Positions 1 to 7,683 of a stretch of DNA of 33,644 nucleotides are shown one piece after another. The DNA comes from Lutibacillus sp052034115 (GTDB taxonomy: Bacteria; Actinomycetota; Actinomycetes; Actinomycetales; Dermatophilaceae). The notes under the pieces were generated by a model. It made no database searches, was not told the origin of the DNA, and saw only the letters and a list, made by a program, of their open reading frames with translations. The stretch lies in NCBI GenBank assembly GCA_052034115.1, contig JBPOIZ010000122.1, forward strand, positions 1 through 33,644. Reading direction: 5' to 3'. The first letter of the stretch is position 1. Every line of letters begins with the position of its first letter. The translations under genes were made by a program, and so were the position numbers.

Positions 1-1062
1 CAACGCCTCGGACTCGACCCGGGCCGACATCTTCGTCACCAGCCCGAGAGTGTCGCCGTCGAGCTGGGCGTCCTGCGGCTCGCTCGCCACCACGGTCATC
101 TCTGCGCCGTGGTGGTGGTCGAACTGCTCGTGCCCCTTGTGCCGCCGGGTGACCACGCGCAGGAAGACGTTGGTCCAGCCGATCACGCCCTTGGGGGAGA
201 TGATCACCCCGTCGAGAATCCCGTCGTCGACCCGCGCCTCGGGCAGCAGGACGAGGTTGCCGTAGATCTTCCCGCAGTTGCCGACGACGACACAGCGGGT
301 GCGTCGGCTGATCGGCAGCTCGCCGTCGACCGAGAAGCTCACCCGGAACCGCGGGCTCAGCCAGTTGCGGAACCCCGACACCGTGTATGCCGCAGACCCC
401 ACGACCGCCTTGAGCTGCTCGGGCGTCTGCGCCATGACCGCCCCGTCGAAGCCCATCCCGGCCATCACGAGGAAGAGCTGCTCCGCCCCGTCGTCAACCC
501 GCAGCCAGCCCACGTCGATCCGCTTGTTCTGCCCGCCCACCGCCACCGCCAGCGACCGCTCCAGGTCGTCGAACGGCAAGTCGAGGTTGCGGGCCAACAG
601 GTTCGCCGTGCCGCCCGGCAGCAGCCCCATCGGCGTCTCGGTGCCGACGAGGGCCGAAGCGACCTGGCGCACGGTGCCGTCGCCGCCGAGTGGGCAGACG
701 ATGTCCGCCCCCTCCTCGATGCACCGCTTCGCCTGCCCGGCCCCCGGATCTTCGACCGTCGTCTCGTGCCAGATCGGCTCGGCCCACCCGGCCGCAGCGC
801 AGCCCCGCGCGATCTGGGCCTGGACGGCCGGCAGGTCGGCGAACTTGGTGGGGTTGACGACGATGCCGACCCGCCGCTTGGGCGGCTCCGGTATGGCGTC
901 CGCGTCCCGGAAGTGATCGCGATGCGGCCGGCGCCGGAAGCGTTTGCCGGCGATCGCGCCATACGACGATCCGTCCTCGTGGCTGCGCAGCAGGAGCACG
1001 GCCACGACGACGAGGACGGCGACGGCCACGAGGATCAGCAGCGTCCGGGTGTCGATGGGCAC
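1..1062 (-). CDS. Diacylglycerol kinase family lipid kinase (YegS/DagK-like), 3' end cut by window
   Basis: The frame is open from a GTG at 1062 to the window edge (354 codons), so the C-terminus lies outside. An N-terminal hydrophobic stretch (about residues 6-23, LLILVAVAVLVVVAVLLL) predicts one membrane anchor. Then follow the lipid-kinase catalytic motifs: VGIVVNPTKF (start of the nucleotide-binding domain), the glycine-rich CPLGGDGTVRQVASAL, GLLPGGTANLLARNL and VDVGWLRV. The near-terminal LDGDTLG segment is also typical of the family. Members phosphorylate diacylglycerol or related lipids with ATP at the membrane. The exact substrate cannot be told from the sequence. The gene is divergent from serS with a 96-bp gap. 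There is no strong Shine-Dalgarno before the GTG, so the start is less certain than the function. Confidence 0.9.
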   Translation of the reverse strand, partial: MPIDTRTLLILVAVAVLVVVAVLLLRSHEDGSSYGAIAGKRFRRRPHRDHFRDADAIPEPPKRRVGIVVNPTKFADLPAVQAQIARGCAAAGWAEPIWHETTVEDPGAGQAKRCIEEGADIVCPLGGDGTVRQVASALVGTETPMGLLPGGTANLLARNLDLPFDDLERSLAVAVGGQNKRIDVGWLRVDDGAEQLFLVMAGMGFDGAVMAQTPEQLKAVVGSAAYTVSGFRNWLSPRFRVSFSVDGELPISRRTRCVVVGNCGKIYGNLVLLPEARVDDGILDGVIISPKGVIGWTNVFLRVVTRRHKGHEQFDHHHGAEMTVVASEPQDAQLDGDTLGLVTKMSARVESEAL

Positions 1063-1146
1063 GGGGAAAACCTACCCCGGGCCGCCACCGCCCGGGGTCG
1101 ACCGCAGCCAGGCACAAACCACAGGTATGTCGTGAGCGCCCGCAGA

Positions 1147-1161
1147 TAGGCTGACCCGGTG
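1147..1161 (+). promoter_or_regulatory. Candidate -10 element for a leaderless serS transcript
   Basis: TAGGCT at 1147-1152 fits the actinobacterial TANNNT -10 pattern and sits six bases before the GTG start codon at 1159. That spacing would put the transcription start at or next to the start codon, and no Shine-Dalgarno sequence is present. No convincing -35 hexamer is visible. Leaderless mRNAs are common in actinobacteria; the assignment here is inference. Confidence 0.4.
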
Positions 1162-2439
1162 ATTGACATTCGACTCGTGCGCGAGACCCCCGATGTGGTC
1201 CGTGCCTCGCAGCTCGCCCGTGGTGAAGACCCGGGGGTCGTCGACGCGATCCTCGCCGCCGACGAGGCTCGCCGTTCGTCCCTGGCCCAGTTCGAGGCGG
1301 CGCGCGCGGAGCAGAAGTCCTTCGGCAAGCAGGTGGCCGCTGCCCAGGGCGAGGAGAAGCAGGCCCTCCTCGCGCAGGTCAAGGACCTCGCCGAGCGGGT
1401 CAAGACGCTCGACGCGCAGGCCGCCGCAGCCGACGTCGAGCTGACCCGGCTGCTGCGCACCGTGGGCAACATCATCATCGACGGCGTCCCGGCCGGCGGC
1501 GAGGAGGACTACACCGTCCGCGAGATCGTCGGCACGCCGCGCGACTTCGCCGCCGAAGGGTTCACCCCGCTGGACCACGTCACCCTCGGTGAGCGGCTCG
1601 GTGCCATCGACCTCGACCGCGGCGCCAAGGTCTCCGGTGCCCGGTTCTACTTCCTCACCGGCCCCGGAGCCCGACTCGAGCTCGGTCTGCTCCAGCTGGC
1701 CATCGCCACCGCCGTCGAGCACGGCTTCACCCCGATGGTCACGCCAACGCTGGTCACTCCGGCGACCATGGCCGGGGCGGGCTTCCTCGACGCGCACGCC
1801 GACGAGGTCTACCACCTGCCCGCCGACGACCTCTATCTGACCGGCACCTCGGAGGTCGCCCTCGCCGGATACCACGCCGACGAGATCGTGGACCTGGCCG
1901 ACGGGCCCAAGCGATATGCCGGTTGGTCAGCCTGTTATCGGCGCGAGGCCGGCAGCCACGGCAAGGACACCAAGGGCATCATCCGGGTGCACCAGTTCCA
2001 CAAGGTGGAGATGTTCGTCTACTGCCGCGTCGAGGACGCCGTCGCTGAGCACGAGGCTCTGCTCGCCATGGAGCGGGCCATGCTCGACGCGTGCGAGCTG
2101 CCCTACCGGATCATCGACACCGCCGCCGGAGACCTCGGTGGCCCGGCTGCTCGCAAGTTCGACTGCGAGGGCTGGGTGCCCACCCAGGGCCGCTACCGCG
2201 AGCTGACCTCGACGTCCAACTGCACCACCTTCCAGGCCCGCCGCCTCGGCACCCGCGAGCGCGACCCGCAGTCGAGCACCGGGTCGACCCGCATCGTGGC
2301 GACCCTCAACGGCACCCTGGCCACCACCCGGTGGCTGGTCGCCATCCTGGAGAACCACCAGCAGGCCGACGGCTCGGTCCGGGTGCCCCCAGCACTGCGC
2401 CCGTATGTCGGTCTCGACGCCATCACCCCGGTGCGGTGA
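1159..2439 (+). CDS. serS: Seryl-tRNA synthetase
   Basis: This class II aminoacyl-tRNA synthetase charges tRNA-Ser with serine (and provides Ser-tRNA for selenocysteine where that exists). At 426 aa it has the usual length. Residues 1-100 form the tRNA-binding antiparallel coiled coil, rich in Ala, Glu, Arg and Gln. The catalytic core shows the TSEVALAGYH serine-binding segment, motif 2 in ACYRREAGSHGKDTKGIIR followed by VHQFHKVEMF, and a motif 3 region with GSTRIVATLNGTLATTRWL. The GTG start gives MIDIRLVRE, the conserved N-terminus. It has no obvious ribosome binding site but a -10-like TAGGCT lies directly upstream. The stop codon overlaps the start of the following HAD phosphatase, so the two are probably co-translated. 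Confidence 0.98.
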   Translation: MIDIRLVRETPDVVRASQLARGEDPGVVDAILAADEARRSSLAQFEAARAEQKSFGKQVAAAQGEEKQALLAQVKDLAERVKTLDAQAAAADVELTRLLRTVGNIIIDGVPAGGEEDYTVREIVGTPRDFAAEGFTPLDHVTLGERLGAIDLDRGAKVSGARFYFLTGPGARLELGLLQLAIATAVEHGFTPMVTPTLVTPATMAGAGFLDAHADEVYHLPADDLYLTGTSEVALAGYHADEIVDLADGPKRYAGWSACYRREAGSHGKDTKGIIRVHQFHKVEMFVYCRVEDAVAEHEALLAMERAMLDACELPYRIIDTAAGDLGGPAARKFDCEGWVPTQGRYRELTSTSNCTTFQARRLGTRERDPQSSTGSTRIVATLNGTLATTRWLVAILENHQQADGSVRVPPALRPYVGLDAITPVR

Positions 2440-3251
2440 GCGCCCCCGACCCCTTCCTCATCGCGCTCGACGTCGACGGCACGATCCTGACCCATGACGG
2501 GTTCCTCCCTGCCGCGACCCGGGCCGCGATCGTGGCCGCGGCGCGCGCGGGTCACCACATCGTCCTGGCGACCGGGCGCTCGATCGTGGCCACCGTGCCG
2601 ATCGCGGAGATGCTCGACCTGCCCCACGGGTATGCCGTGTGCTCCAACGGTGCCGTCACCTTGGGCCTGGACCCCACCCTGCCGGCCGGCTACCAGGTCA
2701 TCGACAGCGTCACGTTCGACCCCCGGCCGGTGCTCAGCCTGCTCCGTGAGGAGCTGCCCGATGCGCTCATCGCCGTCGAAGACCTGGGCGTCGGATTCCT
2801 CGTCAGCTCGCCCTTCCCCGACGGCGAGCTCGGCGGCGAGCAGACGATCGTGCCGTTCGACGAACTGGTCGCGCGGCCGGCTACCCGTGTCACCTTGCGG
2901 ATGCCCGAGGTGTCCGCCGAGGACTTCATGGCCCGCGTCGAGCGGATCGGCCTACACGAGGTCGCGTATGCCGTCGGCTGGACGGCCTGGCTGGACATCA
3001 ACCCGGAGGGGGTCTCGAAGGCCTCCGCACTGGAGTTGGTCCGCCGCCGGCTCGGGGTGCAGCCGCATCGGACGGTGGCGGTCGGTGACCAACGCAACGA
3101 CATACAGATGTTGCAGTGGGCCGCGCGCGGCGTCGCGATGGGCAACGCTCCCGAGGAGGTCAAGGCGGTCGCCGACGAGGTGACTGGCGATGTCTCCGAA
3201 GGCGGCCTCGCCGCTGCTCTCCGGCCCTATGCCGGACCCGTGTTTCCCTGA
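2436..3251 (+). CDS. Cof-type HAD family hydrolase (phosphatase)
   Basis: This 271-aa protein is a haloacid-dehalogenase superfamily phosphatase of the Cof/IIB type, acting on small phosphorylated metabolites; the substrate is not predictable. Motif I is LDVDGT (nucleophile Asp12, acid/base Asp14), motif II is LATGR, the motif III lysine lies in GVSKASAL, and motif IV is VGDQRNDIQM. The region between motifs II and III forms the cap. The GTG start at 2436 overlaps the serS stop in a 4-nt GTGA junction and is the first start giving a normal N-terminus (VSAPDPFLIAL). A longer in-frame extension back to 2091 lies inside serS and is rejected. A serS-HAD pair is common in actinobacteria. Confidence 0.93.
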   Translation: MSAPDPFLIALDVDGTILTHDGFLPAATRAAIVAAARAGHHIVLATGRSIVATVPIAEMLDLPHGYAVCSNGAVTLGLDPTLPAGYQVIDSVTFDPRPVLSLLREELPDALIAVEDLGVGFLVSSPFPDGELGGEQTIVPFDELVARPATRVTLRMPEVSAEDFMARVERIGLHEVAYAVGWTAWLDINPEGVSKASALELVRRRLGVQPHRTVAVGDQRNDIQMLQWAARGVAMGNAPEEVKAVADEVTGDVSEGGLAAALRPYAGPVFP

Positions 3252-3412
3252 CCGCCGGCGGGTCGGCGCGTTGCCACCTGGCGCACGGAAGGTGTGCGGC
3301 GGGAGCTCGGAGGCAAGTGCCCGGCGGGTGCGAAGGGAGTGCGGCCCGGGGGGTGGCGCCTCGCGCCAGCGTGGGTGACGATGGGTCAGCGGAGGAGACC
3401 AGGGGGTGACGC

Positions 3413-5059
3413 GTGCCTGACTTCACGGTGGTGGGGGATCCGGGTGGGGTGCGGGATCGGGCTGCGGTGATGCGGTCGACGGCGGCGACGTTCGCGTCGA
3501 TTTCGGTGTCGTTGGCTGCGGTGTCGACGTCGGGGTGGTCGGGTCGGGCGGCGGATCGGTTCCGGGATCGGTTCGAGGTGGAGCCGGGTCGGTGGCAGGT
3601 CGCGGCGGATGGGTTTGTGGCGGCTGCTGGGGCGTTGGAGGGGTGGGCTTCGACGCTGGAGTGGGCGCAGGAGCGGGGTCGGTGGTGTGCGCGGGAGTGG
3701 GCTCGGGGTGAGTCGGTGTCGGCGGCTGCGCGGGCGCGGTATGACGCGGAGGTGGCGGCGGCGCGGCGTCGGGAGCAGGCGTGGGAGGCCGCGAACGGCG
3801 CGGGGACGTACACGTTGACCATCGAGCCGTTCAGTGATCCGGGTGAAGCCATTCGGGAGAACGCGCAGTCGGTGTGGGCGGCGACGGTGGCTGAGGTGGA
3901 TGCGGCGGCTGGGGTCGCGGCGGGCGGGGTGCGGGCGGGGTGTGTGGGGGCGCCGGAGAAGCGGAACTGGTTGGAGTCGGGGTTGGCGTTCGTTGGTGGT
4001 GTGTTCGCGGGGGCTGGTGAGGCGGTGTGGGATCTGGGGTCGATGCTGTACCACCTGGGTCCGGTGGATGACTTGATCTCGTTGGCGACCGGGGATCTGA
4101 CGCCGGAGGAGTTGGCGGCGACGTATGAGCTGAAGTGGGAGACGGCGCAGGGGTTGTGGACCGCGTTGACCAGCGATCCGTGGGAGTTCGGTAAGACGGT
4201 GGGTAAGTCGGTGCTGGATTGGGATACCTGGAGTGATGATCCGGCGCGGGCGTTGGGGCATTTGGTGCCGGATGCGGTTGCGGCGGTGTTCACGGGTGGG
4301 TCGAGTGCGGCGGCCACTCGGGGTGGGTCGGCGTTAGGGGCGTTGGGTCGGCACGCCGATGACATCGCTGATGGTCTGGTCGACGCCGGCCGGGTCGCTG
4401 ATGGCCTGGACGACCTGCATGACCTGACCAAACTCGACGACCTCGGCGACCTCGCCCGCCTCGATGACCTCGGGGATTCGCTGACCCGGTTCGACGACGT
4501 ACCGACCGGCCCGCAGGGCACCTGGCGCGACCCGTTGACCGACCCGGCCGTCGACGGATGGCTCGACGACGTCGTCGGGTCGCACCCCGAGCTCGACCGG
4601 GACGGCATCCGCGGCATCTGGGACTACACCACCGACGGCGGCTACACCGACATGAACTCGGCGCTGCGCAACCCCGGCAGCGCTGACGCCGCTCTCGACG
4701 CGCGCATCCAGGCAACCCGGGATGGCCTCGCCCAGCTGCCGCCATACGAGGGCACCACCTACCGGGGCACGAACCTGCCCGACAGCGCGGTCCGCGACAT
4801 CATCGATCGGGGCGTGCTCCGCGACCCGGCCTTCGTCAGCAGCTCCCGGGACCCGGGTGTCGCCGAAGGCTTCATCAACGCCCTTCGCGACAACCCCGCC
4901 CGGATCACCATCGAGGGGCACAGCGGCGTCAACGTCGGCCCGTTCTCGGCAGCGAAGGGGGAGGCCGAGATCCTCTTCCGCGACGGCATCCCGTTCGAGG
5001 TCCTCGACTATCGGTATCGGCCCGACGGGGTGCTCGACATCATCGTGCGGGAGCCGTGA
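3413..5059 (+). CDS. Putative type VII-secreted polymorphic toxin with C-terminal ADP-ribosyltransferase domain
   Basis: The 548-aa product looks like a polymorphic toxin. Residues 1-130 are helical with a GWSGRAADRFRDRF segment resembling WXG100/T7SS-signal domains. A linker with NWLESGLAFVGGVFAGAGEAVWDLG and VLDWDTWSDDPARALGHL resembles pre-toxin regions of actinobacterial T7SS substrates. Residues about 327-365 are Leu-Asp rich repeats. The last 110 residues form an ART domain of the Arg-Ser-Glu class: Arg451 in TYRG, Ser476-478 in FVSSSRD, and the E517-A-E519 (ExE) pair in PFSAAKGEAEILF. ExE enzymes usually transfer ADP-ribose from NAD to arginine, but the target here is unknown. The GTG start is preceded by AGGGGG. 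The stop overlaps the next gene. Codon choice changes sharply near 4380: G-ending codons dominate before, C-ending codons after. No esx or ecc genes lie in the window, so secretion is inferred. Confidence 0.85.
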   Translation: MPDFTVVGDPGGVRDRAAVMRSTAATFASISVSLAAVSTSGWSGRAADRFRDRFEVEPGRWQVAADGFVAAAGALEGWASTLEWAQERGRWCAREWARGESVSAAARARYDAEVAAARRREQAWEAANGAGTYTLTIEPFSDPGEAIRENAQSVWAATVAEVDAAAGVAAGGVRAGCVGAPEKRNWLESGLAFVGGVFAGAGEAVWDLGSMLYHLGPVDDLISLATGDLTPEELAATYELKWETAQGLWTALTSDPWEFGKTVGKSVLDWDTWSDDPARALGHLVPDAVAAVFTGGSSAAATRGGSALGALGRHADDIADGLVDAGRVADGLDDLHDLTKLDDLGDLARLDDLGDSLTRFDDVPTGPQGTWRDPLTDPAVDGWLDDVVGSHPELDRDGIRGIWDYTTDGGYTDMNSALRNPGSADAALDARIQATRDGLAQLPPYEGTTYRGTNLPDSAVRDIIDRGVLRDPAFVSSSRDPGVAEGFINALRDNPARITIEGHSGVNVGPFSAAKGEAEILFRDGIPFEVLDYRYRPDGVLDIIVREP

Positions 5060-5649
5060 TGGCCGAGCGTCCCGATCTGCGGCGGCTGACCCGAGAGGAG
5101 CTCTGGGCCTGGCAAGAGGAGCAGCTGAACCGCAGTTCCGCCGAGTTCGAGGGGCGAGAAAGGCCCCCCGTCAGTGCCGCCAAGCGCGACCTGCCCATGC
5201 GCCTGGACCGGGTCGGCTGGGGGGTGCCGCTCACTGCGGGCCTGCGCGTCGTCCTGACCATTCCCGGGTATGACGCACCCGCCCTGGCCCGGACCGCGGG
5301 GCTGGCCGACGTGGACGACAGGGGGCCACTGGCTCTGCTGGTCGACCTGCCCTCGACCGGCCCCGGCCGCCCCCAGTCGGCTCCGACGCGGTGGGCGCTG
5401 CGGCGAGTGGCCCGAGGGGCGGTATGGGCTCACGACCGGGACGCCGACACGTGCATCGTCGAGCACCGGGCCGAGCCGGTGCTCGCCTGGCCGGTGACGT
5501 CATCGCCGCCGCACGAGCCTGACGATCCGGCGCCAGAGGGGCACCCGGCGGTGCCCGCACCGATGGAAGGCGTCGAGCAGTGGGGCATTCGGGGCGCCAC
5601 CGTCGACGACCCATGGCCCAGGACCGACGACAAGGATGCCGATGAGTGA
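5059..5649 (+). CDS. Unrecognised 196-aa protein in the ART toxin operon (possible immunity protein)
   Basis: No family is recognised. The ATG at 5059 shares one base with the toxin stop (TGATG), a typical translational coupling; a GTG one codon upstream is the alternative. The protein begins with a charged helical stretch (RRLTREELWAWQEEQLNRSS). It continues with a mixed hydrophobic core (LTAGLRVVLTIPGYD, LALLVDLPSTGP, GAVWAHDRDADTCIVEH) and ends in a Pro/Asp-rich acidic tail. It has no signal peptide or membrane segment, so it should be cytosolic. Its position immediately after a polymorphic toxin is where an immunity gene is expected. That role is inference from position only. It overlaps the next gene by 8 nt. 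Confidence 0.8.
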   Translation: MAERPDLRRLTREELWAWQEEQLNRSSAEFEGRERPPVSAAKRDLPMRLDRVGWGVPLTAGLRVVLTIPGYDAPALARTAGLADVDDRGPLALLVDLPSTGPGRPQSAPTRWALRRVARGAVWAHDRDADTCIVEHRAEPVLAWPVTSSPPHEPDDPAPEGHPAVPAPMEGVEQWGIRGATVDDPWPRTDDKDADE

Positions 5650-6178
5650 GACAAGCCGACTCGAGGCTTTCCTCCGCGGATTGGACCAGCTGCCGCCCTA
5701 CGAGGGGGTGTCCTTCCGTGGACGCTCGCGTGCGGCGACCTTCGGCCGGGCGGCGCGTACGGTCGTCACCCGCGGGATCCTGGCCACGTCGCGCGACCCG
5801 TCGGTGGCGCTGCGCGACGCTGAGCCGGCCGACGGCAGCGGCGTGCGCGAGGTCTACGCCATCTTCGGGCAGCGCGGCCGCTACATCGCGCCGTTCTCGG
5901 CCCGGCGGGACGAGGAAGAGGTCGTGTTCGGGCCGGGCTCGATGTTCCAGGTGCGCGACGAGCTCGTCACGGGCGCCGATGACGGGCCGCAGCAGGTGCG
6001 CGCGGTCCTGGTCGTCGAGCTCGTCGTCCGCGATGGAGAGGTGGTCGAGCCCCCCGTCGAGATCGACGCCTTCCGGGCGGCGGTCGTGAGACACCTGACC
6101 TCCCGGGTGCGGTCCGGACCAGACCCCCAGGCCACCGGGGACGGCATACCGGGAAAGTTCGGCGGCGACGTCGAGTAA
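5642..6178 (+). CDS. Stand-alone ADP-ribosyltransferase-fold protein
   Basis: The 178-aa product resembles the ART domain of the upstream toxin but has no secretion domain. Shared blocks are QLPPYEG followed by an aromatic-Arg-Gly (Arg26 in SFRGR), an ATSRDPSVA segment (Ser50) matching SSSRDPGVA, and IAPFSARRDEEEVVF matching GPFSAAKGEAEILF, with E91 and E93 in the ExE position. All three R-S-E landmarks are therefore present and it could be active. ATG 5642 is preferred because AAGGA lies about six bases upstream; an ATG at 5636 is also in frame. It overlaps the preceding gene by 8 nt, so it is co-transcribed. It could be a second effector, an orphan toxin tip, or a decoy that protects the producer; the sequence alone does not decide. 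Confidence 0.78.
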   Translation: MSETSRLEAFLRGLDQLPPYEGVSFRGRSRAATFGRAARTVVTRGILATSRDPSVALRDAEPADGSGVREVYAIFGQRGRYIAPFSARRDEEEVVFGPGSMFQVRDELVTGADDGPQQVRAVLVVELVVRDGEVVEPPVEIDAFRAAVVRHLTSRVRSGPDPQATGDGIPGKFGGDVE

Positions 6179-6250
6179 CGGAGGGGACTCTCGGGCAGTC
6201 GACGCGGGGCGCGATGTGCGGGGCGGTCGCCGGTGCGTCGCGCAGCAGGC

Positions 6251-6310
6251 GGGGGGAGGAAGCGTGGGGGGAGGATCGTGGGGAGAGGAAGCGTCGGGGA
6301 GGAAGCGTGG
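6251..6310 (+). repeat. Four imperfect 14-16-bp G-rich repeats, potential G-quadruplex, in the M20 gene leader
   Basis: Units built on a GGGG-AGGAAGCGT core start at 6251, 6266, 6280 and 6296. G-runs of six, six, four and four bases at 6251-6256, 6266-6271, 6280-6283 and 6296-6299 are separated by 9, 8 and 12 bases. The last unit supplies the AGGA ribosome binding site of the gene starting at 6311, so folding of the transcript could hide the start. Confidence 0.6.
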
Positions 6311-7567
6311 ATGACGACCCTGGTGATCGACGGTGAGCGGCTGTGGGCTCGGCTTCTGGAGCTGGCCCAGATCGGGGCGTATGACGACCATGACTCGGGG
6401 CGCCGGGGCGTCAACCGGCTGACCCTGACCGACGGCGACGCCGCGGCCCGGCATCTGGTCATGGGTTGGATGCGCGACGCCGGCCTCGACGTCACGGTCG
6501 ACGAGCTGGGCAACGTCTTCGGGCGTCGCGGCGGTCGAGAGGCGGATGCGCCCCCGGTGATGATGGGGTCGCACCTCGACACCGTCGCCACGGCCGGCGC
6601 ATTCGACGGCTGCCTCGGGGTGCTCGGTGGGCTCGCGGTGGTCGACGCCCTCAATGCCGCGGGGGTCGTCCCGCGCCGCCCGGTGGTGGTGGCGTTCTGG
6701 ACCGAGGAGGAGGGTGTCCGGTTCGGCACCGACATGCTCGGCTCGGCGGTGGCCGCGGGGCGCATCCCGCTCGCGCAGGCCTACGCGTTGCGCGACAGTG
6801 CCGGGTTGCGCCTGGGTGAGGAGTTGGCTCGGATCGGCTTCCGCGGGAAGCGGCCGGTGCGACTCGACCCGCCATACGCGTATGTCGAGTGCCACATCGA
6901 ACAGGGACCGGTGCTGCTGGAGGCCGGCCTGCCGGTTGGGGTGGTGACCGGTGTGCAGGCCATCTCATGGCAACTAGTCACCTTGCACGGTCGGGCCGCA
7001 CACTCGGGGACCACGCCGACTCCGCTGCGGGTGGATGCAGGGCTGGCCGCAGCCGCACTCATCGTCCACCTGCGCAAGATGGTCGACTCCGGCCGGTATG
7101 GCGAGCTGCGCGCGACCGTCGGCCAGCTCACGGTCGAACCCGGCCTGACCAATGTCGTGCCGGCTCGTGCGGTGGTCACCGTCGACCTGCGCAACCCCTC
7201 CGATGCCTTCATGGCGCAGGCCGAGAGCGATCTGGCGGCATACCTGCACTCGCTGCCGACCGAGCACCCCGGACTGCGCGTCGAGACCCAACGGATGGCC
7301 AAGACGGCGGTGGTGCCGTTCGACGAGAGGGTGCAGTCGCTCATCGAGGCGGCCGCCGGTGACCTCGGGCTGCCGACGATGCGGCTCATCTCCGGAGCCG
7401 GCCACGATGCCCAGGAGTTGGCCGCGATCACCCCAACGGCGATGGTCTTCGTGCGGGGCCAGAACGACGGCATCAGCCACAACCCCCGGGAGTTCTCCAC
7501 GCCCGAGGACTGCGCGGCCGGGGTCTCGGTGCTCGCCGAGACGGTGCTGCGCCTCGCTCAGGAGTAG
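6311..7567 (+). CDS. M20 family Zn-dependent amidohydrolase (allantoate amidohydrolase / N-carbamoyl-L-amino acid hydrolase type)
   Basis: The 418-aa enzyme hydrolyses a carbamoyl or ureido-type amide bond using two metal ions; the exact substrate (allantoate, N-carbamoyl amino acid or ureidoglycolate-like) is not determinable. Metal-ligand motifs are MGSHLDTV (His88, Asp90), AFDGCLGVLGGL (Asp99), WTEEEGVRFG (Glu pair about 133-134), VECHIEQGP and the late GAGHDAQELA. The ISHNPREFSTPEDC block near the end is typical of this subfamily. The dimerisation domain lies between, starting at GVQAISWQLVTLHGRAAHSG. ATG 6311 is chosen because AGGA lies eight bases upstream and because the in-frame extension to 6233 reads through low-complexity G-rich repeats. 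No purine or hydantoin pathway neighbours are present. Confidence 0.92.
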   Translation: MTTLVIDGERLWARLLELAQIGAYDDHDSGRRGVNRLTLTDGDAAARHLVMGWMRDAGLDVTVDELGNVFGRRGGREADAPPVMMGSHLDTVATAGAFDGCLGVLGGLAVVDALNAAGVVPRRPVVVAFWTEEEGVRFGTDMLGSAVAAGRIPLAQAYALRDSAGLRLGEELARIGFRGKRPVRLDPPYAYVECHIEQGPVLLEAGLPVGVVTGVQAISWQLVTLHGRAAHSGTTPTPLRVDAGLAAAALIVHLRKMVDSGRYGELRATVGQLTVEPGLTNVVPARAVVTVDLRNPSDAFMAQAESDLAAYLHSLPTEHPGLRVETQRMAKTAVVPFDERVQSLIEAAAGDLGLPTMRLISGAGHDAQELAAITPTAMVFVRGQNDGISHNPREFSTPEDCAAGVSVLAETVLRLAQE

Positions 7568-7651
7568 CGGCGCAGCGGTTTCCGCCCGGGAGACCGTCAG
7601 GGAGACCGGCACACCCGGCTGATGGTCGGTCGGCGCTCGGGCCGCCGGGTC

Positions 7652-7667
7652 GCGGGCCCCTGGCCGC
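7652..7667. terminator. GC-rich hairpin between convergent genes (weak candidate)
   Basis: The 116-bp gap between the convergent M20 and RCC1-like genes ends in a dense set of GC-rich inverted repeats. The clearest pairs GCGG(G)CC with GGCCGC around a three-base loop. There is no U-tract. Termination in both directions is plausible but unproven. Confidence 0.3.
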
Positions 7668-7683
7668 CCGGCCGCGGGCCGGC

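Noticed and set aside
5231..6895. A 554-codon open frame on the minus strand
   Set aside because: It runs antisense across the toxin-operon genes and the M20 gene and has no recognisable domain; the plus-strand genes have clear motifs.
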